Both the position numbers and the translations under genes were made by a program. A DNA stretch of 64,000 nt from Streptomyces sp. SID8352. Its GTDB lineage: Bacteria > Actinomycetota > Actinomycetes > Streptomycetales > Streptomycetaceae. The DNA is taken from positions 1 through 64,000 of the forward strand of contig NZ_WWGX01000027.1 in assembly GCF_009862265.1 (NCBI RefSeq), given 5' to 3'. How positions within the stretch are numbered: position 1 is the stretch's first letter; each line of letters starts with the position of its first letter. The notes beneath the pieces are model-generated. The model was not told the origin of the DNA, did no database searches, and worked only from the letters and a program-made list of their open reading frames with translations. Shown piece after piece: positions 58,787 through 64,000 of the stretch.

Positions 58787-60246
58787 GGCCGACCGATGTC
58801 CTCCCGGCACTGGTCACGGCCCCGACCGAGCTGTTCATCGGCGGGGCCTGGCGGCCGGCCGGTGACGAGGCACGGTTCACCGTGCACGACCCGGCCACGG
58901 GCGAGCCCGTCGCGTCGGTCGCCTCCGCCACCGAGACGGACGGCGTCCACGCGGTGGAGGCAGCCGCGAAGGCCCTCCCGGGCTGGGCCGCCACACCGCC
59001 CCGGGAACGCGCCGAGATCCTGCGCCGGGCCTTCGAGTCGATGCGGGCCGAGCAGGAGGAGCTGGCCCGGCTCATCGTCGCCGAGAACGGCAAGGCGCTC
59101 CCCGACGCCCGGGCGGAGGTCGCCTACGCCGCCGAGTTCCTCCGGTGGTACGCCGAGGAGGCGGTGCGGCTCTCCGGAACGCTCGGACACGCGCCGGCCG
59201 GCGGCAACCGCATCCTCGTCATGCGCCGGCCGATCGGTGTCGCCGTCCTCGTGACCCCGTGGAACTTCCCTGCGGCGATGGCCACCCGCAAGATCGGCCC
59301 GGCTCTGGCGGCCGGCTGCACGGTCGTCCTCAAGCCCGCCTCCGAGACACCGCTCACCGCGCTCGCGGTGGCCGGGCACCTCCAGCGGGCCGGAGTCCCG
59401 GCCGGGGTGGTGAACGTGCTGCCGAGCCGCAGGACCGGCCCGTTGGTCACCGCCCTGCTCGCCCACCCCGAGGTCCGGAAGATCTCCTTCACCGGCTCCA
59501 CCGAGGTGGGCAAGCACCTGCTGCGCCAAGCCGCGGACCGGGTGCTGGCCTCCTCCATGGAGCTGGGCGGCAACGCCCCCTTCCTCGTCCTGGCCGACGC
59601 GGACCTGGACGAGGCGGTCGCCGGCGCGATGATCGCCAAGATGCGCAACGGCGGCGAGGCGTGCACGGCGGCCAACCGCTTCTACGCGCACTCCTCGGTC
59701 GCCGACGACTTCGCCCGGCGACTGGCCGACGCGATGGGACGACTACGCGTCGGGCCCGGCCTGGAAGACGGGACCGAAGTGGGACCGCTGGTCAACGAGC
59801 GGGCCCGGGCCGGGATGCAGGAGGTCGTGGACGAGGCGGTCGCCGCCGGCGCCACCGTACTGACCGGCGGCCGTACTCCGGACGGCCCCGGTTGGTTCTA
59901 CCCGCCCACGGTCCTCGCGGACGTGCCCGCCGACTCCGCCGTTCTGCGACGGGAGATCTTCGGGCCGATCGCCCCCGTCGTCACGTTCGACACCGTCGAC
60001 GAGGCGCTGGACCTGGCGAACCGCTGCGAGGTCGGCCTGGCCGGCTACGTGTACACCCGCGACCTCGCCCTCGGCCTGCGGATCAGCGAGCGGCTGGAGG
60101 TCGGCATGGTCGGCCTCAACCGGGGGGCCGTCTCCGACCCGGCCGCCCCGTTCGGCGGGGTGAAGGAGTCGGGCCTGGGACGCGAGGGCGGACATGAGGG
60201 CCTGCTGGAGTACACCGAGAGCAAGATGATCGCAACCCAGTGGTGA
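58783..60246 (+). CDS. NAD(P)-dependent aldehyde (succinate-semialdehyde type) dehydrogenase
   Basis: This 487-residue aldehyde dehydrogenase shows the catalytic Glu in SSMELGGNAPFLVLADADLD and the nucleophile Cys in NGGEACTAANRFYAH, the NAD loop FTGSTEVGKHLL and a C-terminal EIFGPIAPVVTFDTVDEAL. Overall it resembles succinate-semialdehyde (GabD) dehydrogenases. It would oxidise an aldehyde released by the transketolase-like or hydratase steps. The ATG overlaps the previous gene and the stop lies 47 bases before the next start. Confidence 0.93.
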   Translation: MRPTDVLPALVTAPTELFIGGAWRPAGDEARFTVHDPATGEPVASVASATETDGVHAVEAAAKALPGWAATPPRERAEILRRAFESMRAEQEELARLIVAENGKALPDARAEVAYAAEFLRWYAEEAVRLSGTLGHAPAGGNRILVMRRPIGVAVLVTPWNFPAAMATRKIGPALAAGCTVVLKPASETPLTALAVAGHLQRAGVPAGVVNVLPSRRTGPLVTALLAHPEVRKISFTGSTEVGKHLLRQAADRVLASSMELGGNAPFLVLADADLDEAVAGAMIAKMRNGGEACTAANRFYAHSSVADDFARRLADAMGRLRVGPGLEDGTEVGPLVNERARAGMQEVVDEAVAAGATVLTGGRTPDGPGWFYPPTVLADVPADSAVLRREIFGPIAPVVTFDTVDEALDLANRCEVGLAGYVYTRDLALGLRISERLEVGMVGLNRGAVSDPAAPFGGVKESGLGREGGHEGLLEYTESKMIATQW

Positions 60247-60293
60247 CCGCAGGTCAGGACTCGGGCAGGGCGACAGGACAAGGAGCGGGAGCG

Positions 60294-61166
60294 ATGGACG
60301 CGATCGGGTTCATCGGGTTGGGCACCATGGGCCGCCCGATGGCGCGGAGGCTGCTGGAGGCCGGGCACCGGGTGGTGGTGTGGAACAGGTCCCGGCCGGC
60401 CGTCGACGCACTGTGCGAGGAGGGGGCGGAGGCCGCCGCGGACCTCGCGGAGGTCTTCGCGCAGCCCACCGTCATCAGCGTGCTGCCCGACGACGCGACC
60501 GTTCGGTCGCTCGTCCTGGACGGCGGCGTCCTGAAGGACGCCGGCTGCCGGGTGCACGTGAACATGGCGACTGTCTCGGCGGGTTTCGCCACGGAGGCGG
60601 CACAGCGGCACGCGCAGCACGGCGTCGGATACGTGGCGGCCCCCGTACTGGGCAGGGCCGAGGTGGCGGCGGCCGGAAAGCTGAACGTGCTGACCGCCGG
60701 CGCCCCCGAAGCACGGGCCCTGGCCCGGCCGGCGCTCGCACCACTGGCCGGGAGGATCTGGGAACTCGGTGACGACCCGGCGCGGGCCAACGTCGTCAAG
60801 ATCGCGGTCAACTTCCTGCTGGCCTCCGCGATCGAGACGACCGCGGAGGCGACGTCACTGGTCGAGTCGTACGGTGTCGACGCCGCCGCATTCGTCGAGT
60901 TGATCAGCAGCACGCTCTTCCCCGGCCCGGTGTACAGCACGTACGGCGGGCTCATGGCCGAACGCCGCTATGAGCCCGCCGGGTTCACGACGCGACTCGG
61001 GCTCAAGGACGTGAACCTCGCCCTGTCGGCCGCACACCACCGGGACGTGGCCCTGCCCACCGGCAGTGTGGTGAGGGACGCCCTCCTGGAAGCGCTCGCG
61101 GCAGGCTGGTCGGACCGTGACTGGGCGACCCTCGCGGACATCGCCCGACGAAGGGCGGGATGCTGA
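60294..61166 (+). CDS. Beta-hydroxyacid dehydrogenase (3-hydroxyisobutyrate dehydrogenase family)
   Basis: This 290-residue enzyme has the NAD(P) motif GFIGLGTMGRPMARRLLEAGH (4-24), VVVWNRSRPAV, DDATVRSLVLDGGVLKDAG, NVVKIAVNFLLASAIE with the catalytic Lys, and FTTRLGLKDVNLAL. The family reduces semialdehydes such as tartronate or succinate semialdehyde, or oxidises hydroxyisobutyrate, and includes imine reductases. AAGGAGCGGGAG precedes the ATG at 60294. It is the last gene of the operon. With the aldehyde dehydrogenase it could set the redox state of an aldehyde intermediate. The substrate is not deducible. Confidence 0.9.
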   Translation: MDAIGFIGLGTMGRPMARRLLEAGHRVVVWNRSRPAVDALCEEGAEAAADLAEVFAQPTVISVLPDDATVRSLVLDGGVLKDAGCRVHVNMATVSAGFATEAAQRHAQHGVGYVAAPVLGRAEVAAAGKLNVLTAGAPEARALARPALAPLAGRIWELGDDPARANVVKIAVNFLLASAIETTAEATSLVESYGVDAAAFVELISSTLFPGPVYSTYGGLMAERRYEPAGFTTRLGLKDVNLALSAAHHRDVALPTGSVVRDALLEALAAGWSDRDWATLADIARRRAGC

Positions 61167-61413
61167 GGCGTCGGCGCTTTCCCGCTGCGCTGCGGGCATG
61201 ACTGAGCCGGTGGTGGGCACGGCCCAGCACCGGCTCAGCGCTGTCGACGGAGATCGGCCGGGCGTTGCGGGAGCACGTGGCCGGACGGCGTGGGACGGTC
61301 GATCCTCACCCGATGGGGCGGGCGCGTGGCGTGCACGTCCCGCGCCGGAGGCGTGCGGTGAGAGTGGGCGTCACCTGCGAGGGCAGCCTGCCCCGGCGGC
61401 CCACCGAGGGATC
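61167..61413. other. Intergenic tail of the operon
   Basis: These 247 bases separate the operon from the convergent HxlR gene. I see no strong hairpin. A short open frame on the plus strand (61243-61416, starting inside non-coding DNA) has no ribosome binding site. Possibly a degraded gene edge from the insertion event. Confidence 0.35.
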
Positions 61414-61809
61414 CTAGGGACGCGCTTCCGCGGCCCGCCGGGCGTCGTGGCGCTCGCGGGATGCCAGCACCCCGTCCATACCCTCCTCCAGGCACGCGAA
61501 GAGCGCCGTCAGCCGGGCGGCGACCTCGCGGCCCGGCGGCGTCAGCTCGTAGTCGACGCGGGGCGGATTGGTGAGCCGCGCCTCGCGGTGCACCAGGCCG
61601 TCGCGCTCCAGGGCGTGCAGCGTCTGCGACAGCATCTTCTCGCTGACCCCGCCGACCCGGCGGCGCAGCTCGTTGAAGCGCAGTGAACCCCCGGCCAGCG
61701 CGCCGAGCGTCAGCGCGCCCCAGCGCCCGGTCACGTGCTCCAGGGCGGCGCGCGAGGGGCACTCCCGGGAGAACACGTCGTACGGAGGCTCCGGCCGCGA
61801 GGTCGACAT
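61414..61809 (-). CDS. HxlR-family transcriptional regulator
   Basis: This 131-residue regulator has a single HxlR winged helix: CPSRAALEHVTGRWGALTLGALAGGSLRFNELRRRVGGVSEKMLSQTLHALERDGLVHREARLTNPPRVDYELTPPGREVA in outline, with Cys17 at the conserved N-terminal position. HxlR proteins such as HypR and YodB sense reactive aldehydes or quinones through that cysteine. The ATG at 61809 has GGAGG too close (one base) for a normal Shine-Dalgarno, so the transcript may be leaderless. It is convergent with the aldehyde-handling operon. No target promoter is obvious. Confidence 0.9.
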   Translation of the reverse strand: MSTSRPEPPYDVFSRECPSRAALEHVTGRWGALTLGALAGGSLRFNELRRRVGGVSEKMLSQTLHALERDGLVHREARLTNPPRVDYELTPPGREVAARLTALFACLEEGMDGVLASRERHDARRAAEARP

Positions 61810-61952
61810 GCCTCCAGCGTAGGGATCCGGGGGCGTCCGCGCAGGACACCCTTTCCGGCCGTCGGCGCGGAGGGCCCCGGCCATCGCACCCCGGCGGGTC
61901 CTGGTGGTTCCGGTGGTTCCGGCGGGTCCGATGGTCCCGGCCCGGGGCCGTC

Positions 61953-63197
61953 TCAGTATCCGAACTCCTGGGTCCACCAGGGACCGCCGGCGCCGAAGTG
62001 GACGCCCACGCCCAGGGTCGTGAAGTCGCAGTTCAGGATGTTGGCCCGGTGGCCGGGGCTGTCCATCCAGGCGTCCATGACGGACCGGGCGCCGGACTGG
62101 CCGCGGGCGATGTTCTCGGCGCCCAGACCGGATATCCCGGCGGCCTCGGCGCGGTCCCATGGGGTGGCCCCGGCGGGGTCGGTGTGGTCGAAGAAGTCCT
62201 GCGCGGCCATGGCCCGGCTGAACGCCTCGGCGAGTTCCCGCAGCGCGCTGCTGGAGGCGAGGGGGCTGCACCCGGCCCGGCCCCGCTCCTCGTTGACGAG
62301 GGCGACGACCTCGGCGGCGGCGACCGCCGGATCGGGCGCGGCGGCGGGGGCGCTGGGCGCGGGCGTCCGCGGGAGGGCGCGCGGGCGGGCGGGCGCCGGC
62401 GCGGCGGACCCGGGCGCGGCGGTGTCCGGCGCCCCGGTGTCCGGCCGGTCCTCGCCGGGTGCGGCGGCGCGGGAGGGCGTCCGGGACGGTGCTGCGCGCT
62501 CCGGGGCCGCCGACGACGGCGCGGAGGGGGAAGCGGAGGCGGAGGGCGACGGGGACGCCGACGCCGGTGCCGACGGGGCCGTCCCGGGCGCGGAGGGGGC
62601 GGTGGAGCCGGTGGAGGGCGCGGTGCCCCTGCCGGTGCCCCGGCCGGTGCCGCCGCCGGGGGCGCCCTCGTCGACGGTGCCGGAGGTGCCGCCCTGACCG
62701 GCGGGGGAATTGGTCGGTGCCCCGGCGGACCGCGCGCGCTCGCCGCCGGAGCCGCTGCCGCCGAGGGTGTAGCTGTCCAGGCCGGGCACCGCGCCCGTGG
62801 CCACCGCGACGGTGCCGAGGGCGACGGCGGCGGTGATCCCGAGCAGCCCGGTGCGGACGGGGGTGACCAGACGCCTGCGGCGGCTCCGCTCCGCGTCCCC
62901 GGAGCCCCGGCCCGGGGAGGCCGCGGCCCCCTCCGGGGCCCGTCCCGCGTGGCCGGACCCGGCGCCGCCGTCCCCGTCCGGCTCGCCGGAGGCGTACAGG
63001 TAGGCGTCGCTCCGGGCACGGGCCTCGGCGTAGGCGTCGGGGTCCGGGTAGGGCGCGGAGCCCATGGCGGGAGGGTGCTCCACCGGTTCCGGGGAGCGCG
63101 GCGCGCGGCCCTCGGGGGCGGTGCCGTCCGGCTGCCCGGCCTCCCCGGGGCGGCCCCCTCCGGCACGGCCGGCGTCGGAGCGGCGGTGGCGTCCCAT
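61953..63197 (-). CDS. CAP-domain (SCP-like) membrane-anchored extracellular protein
   Basis: This 414-residue protein has a cytoplasmic, low-complexity N-terminus (about 1-105), one transmembrane helix (about 112-137, RTGLLGITAAVALGTVAVATGAV) and a Ser/Pro/Ala-rich extracellular stalk. A C-terminal CAP domain follows (about 295-414: LVNEERGRAGCSPL, SRAMAAQDFFDHTDPAGATPWDR, GAENIARGQ, MDSPGHRANILNCDF). The His/Glu cavity residues appear present. Bacterial CAP proteins bind lipids or act in cell-wall contexts. GGAAGGCCAGAC supports the start. The stalk length suggests the domain is held away from the membrane. It precedes acyP divergently. Confidence 0.92.
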   Translation of the reverse strand: MGRHRRSDAGRAGGGRPGEAGQPDGTAPEGRAPRSPEPVEHPPAMGSAPYPDPDAYAEARARSDAYLYASGEPDGDGGAGSGHAGRAPEGAAASPGRGSGDAERSRRRRLVTPVRTGLLGITAAVALGTVAVATGAVPGLDSYTLGGSGSGGERARSAGAPTNSPAGQGGTSGTVDEGAPGGGTGRGTGRGTAPSTGSTAPSAPGTAPSAPASASPSPSASASPSAPSSAAPERAAPSRTPSRAAAPGEDRPDTGAPDTAAPGSAAPAPARPRALPRTPAPSAPAAAPDPAVAAAEVVALVNEERGRAGCSPLASSSALRELAEAFSRAMAAQDFFDHTDPAGATPWDRAEAAGISGLGAENIARGQSGARSVMDAWMDSPGHRANILNCDFTTLGVGVHFGAGGPWWTQEFGY

Positions 63198-63399
63198 GTC
63201 TGGCCTTCCTCTGTCCTGGCCTTCCTCGTGCCGGCGTCCGTGCGCGTCCCCGCGACCCCACGTTCACCATGGCGACGATCACCCTTGCGAACTTCACACC
63301 ATCGAGTGAGTTTGCTCAAGAGTTCACTGGTCGGGACGGTACCCCATGACGCAAGGGGAGGAAGTGCCCCGAGTGGCACCGGTTGGCTAGGTTGCACTC

Positions 63400-63681
63400 A
63401 TGAACGAGGACGTACGACTGGTCGCGTGGGTGCGCGGACAGGTGCAGGGCGTGGGATTCCGCTGGTTCACGCGGGCCAGGGCGCTGGAGCTCGGGGGCCT
63501 GAGTGGCTTTGCTCTCAATGTGGCCGACGGGCGGGTCCAGGTGGTCGCGGAGGGTCCCCGGGAGCGCTGCGAGGCACTGCTGGAGTGGCTGCACGGGGAC
63601 GACACGCCCGGCCGTGTGGACGGCGTCACCGAGATCTGGGACACACCCCGGGGCGGCTACGAGGGCTTCGCCATCCGCTGA
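63400..63681 (+). CDS. acyP: Acylphosphatase
   Basis: This 93-residue acylphosphatase hydrolyses carboxyl-phosphate bonds of acyl phosphates. It has the catalytic Arg in [18 protein letters not shown] (residues 11-28), the active-site Asn in [17 protein letters not shown] and a final GYEGFAIR. Length is exactly that of the family. The ATG at 63400 follows a likely TAGGTT -10 box about ten bases upstream, so the mRNA may be leaderless. In S. coelicolor, as I recall, acyP precedes smc, whose start is not reached in this window. Confidence 0.96.
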   Translation: MNEDVRLVAWVRGQVQGVGFRWFTRARALELGGLSGFALNVADGRVQVVAEGPRERCEALLEWLHGDDTPGRVDGVTEIWDTPRGGYEGFAIR

Positions 63682-64000
63682 CCGCGGCCCGGCGGCGGCC
63701 TTCGGACGACGGACCGCCGCCGGGCCGCCCGGAGGGAGAACGGGCAGGTGGTTGCCAAGAACGCCGCACCGTGACAGGCTCCGCGGCACGGAACGACCGC
63801 CACGCCCCCCGGGCCCCCGAAGCGCCGCCGCAGCGCCGCGCCGGAGCCGCGCGTCCCCCGGGCGGACGCCCGTGCGGGGCGTGATCGTGTTGACCGTCAA
63901 ACTTTTTGGTGAGACGCTGAAAGCCCCGCGCACCTCCGCTGTTTGGCATGGTCGAAGGCCGGCAAGAACACGCAAGAACTCCAGAGTGCCAAGCACCGCG
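63682..64000. other. Right edge upstream of the expected smc gene
   Basis: These 319 bases contain no assured gene. A frame opens at GTG 63881 and stays open to the window end (starting VIVLTVKLFGETLKAPRTSA). Its third codon positions are only moderately GC-rich, so I would not call it. The stretch 63880-64000 is clearly less GC-rich than its surroundings, consistent with a promoter; TTGACCGTC at 63890 could be a -35 box. Confidence 0.4.

Noticed and set aside
51001..61413. Transposon or genomic island ends around the orphan operon
   Set aside because: No transposase, integrase, attachment-site tRNA or flanking direct repeats; only the palindromic element at the left edge.

Overview
The window is Streptomyces chromosome. 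Third codon positions are strongly GC-rich, GTG starts and 4-base ATGA/GTGA overlaps are frequent, and it carries lineage markers: two conservons (cvnABCD), hupS, a non-discriminating type GluRS, ndgR, absB-type rnc and a DUF397/XRE/ATPase trio. As I recall the S. coelicolor map, the order accB-accE-cvn2-cvn1-gltX-tRNAs-ndgR-leuCD-hupS-gpsA-ddlA-thiL-thiD-rpmB-recG-coaD-rpmF-rnc-mutM-acyP matches its SCO5535-SCO5576 core region. No sequence comparison was run.

Left part (1-9.6 kb): a YceI-like protein behind putative MarR-type boxes, then acyl-CoA carboxylase beta and epsilon subunits (accB, accE). Next comes a six-gene minus-strand signalling cluster: a canonical Ser/Thr kinase with an in-frame TTA codon, a small unknown protein, a membrane-anchored low-complexity protein with an NfeD-like C-terminus, a vWA protein, a PP2C phosphatase and a YegI-like kinase. 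It sits between accE and the conservons, where I do not recall genes in S. coelicolor, so it looks accessory.

9.6-21 kb: two tandem conservons, each cvnA (sensor-kinase-like), cvnB (roadblock), cvnC (DUF742) and cvnD (small GTPase). 21-34 kb: a small repeat-containing protein, a FAH-family enzyme, gltX, the DUF397/XRE/ATPase trio, a HAD hydrolase, five tRNA genes (Gln, Glu, Glu, Gln, Glu), a MerR/DUF4188 divergent pair, ndgR divergent from leuCD, hupS and cofC.

34-51 kb: housekeeping genes for phospholipid synthesis (plsC, gpsA), cell wall (ddlA), thiamine (thiL, thiD), ribosome (rpmB, rpmF), fatty-acid kinase-like DAK2 protein, DNA repair (recG, mutM), rRNA methylation (rsmD), CoA (coaD), a SepIVA/DivIVA-like coiled-coil protein, YceD/DUF177 and RNase III.

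51-61.2 kb: an apparent insertion between mutM and acyP. A PucR-type regulator is divergent from a nine-gene, tightly coupled operon: HsaA-like flavin monooxygenase, flavin reductase, enoyl-CoA hydratase-like protein, split transketolase, an M24 protein lacking one metal-ligand Asp, a Dabb protein, an aldehyde dehydrogenase and a beta-hydroxyacid dehydrogenase. I do not recognise this combination as a known pathway; it is the best candidate for an undescribed system. The window closes with an HxlR regulator, a CAP-domain membrane protein and acylphosphatase, just upstream of where smc is expected.
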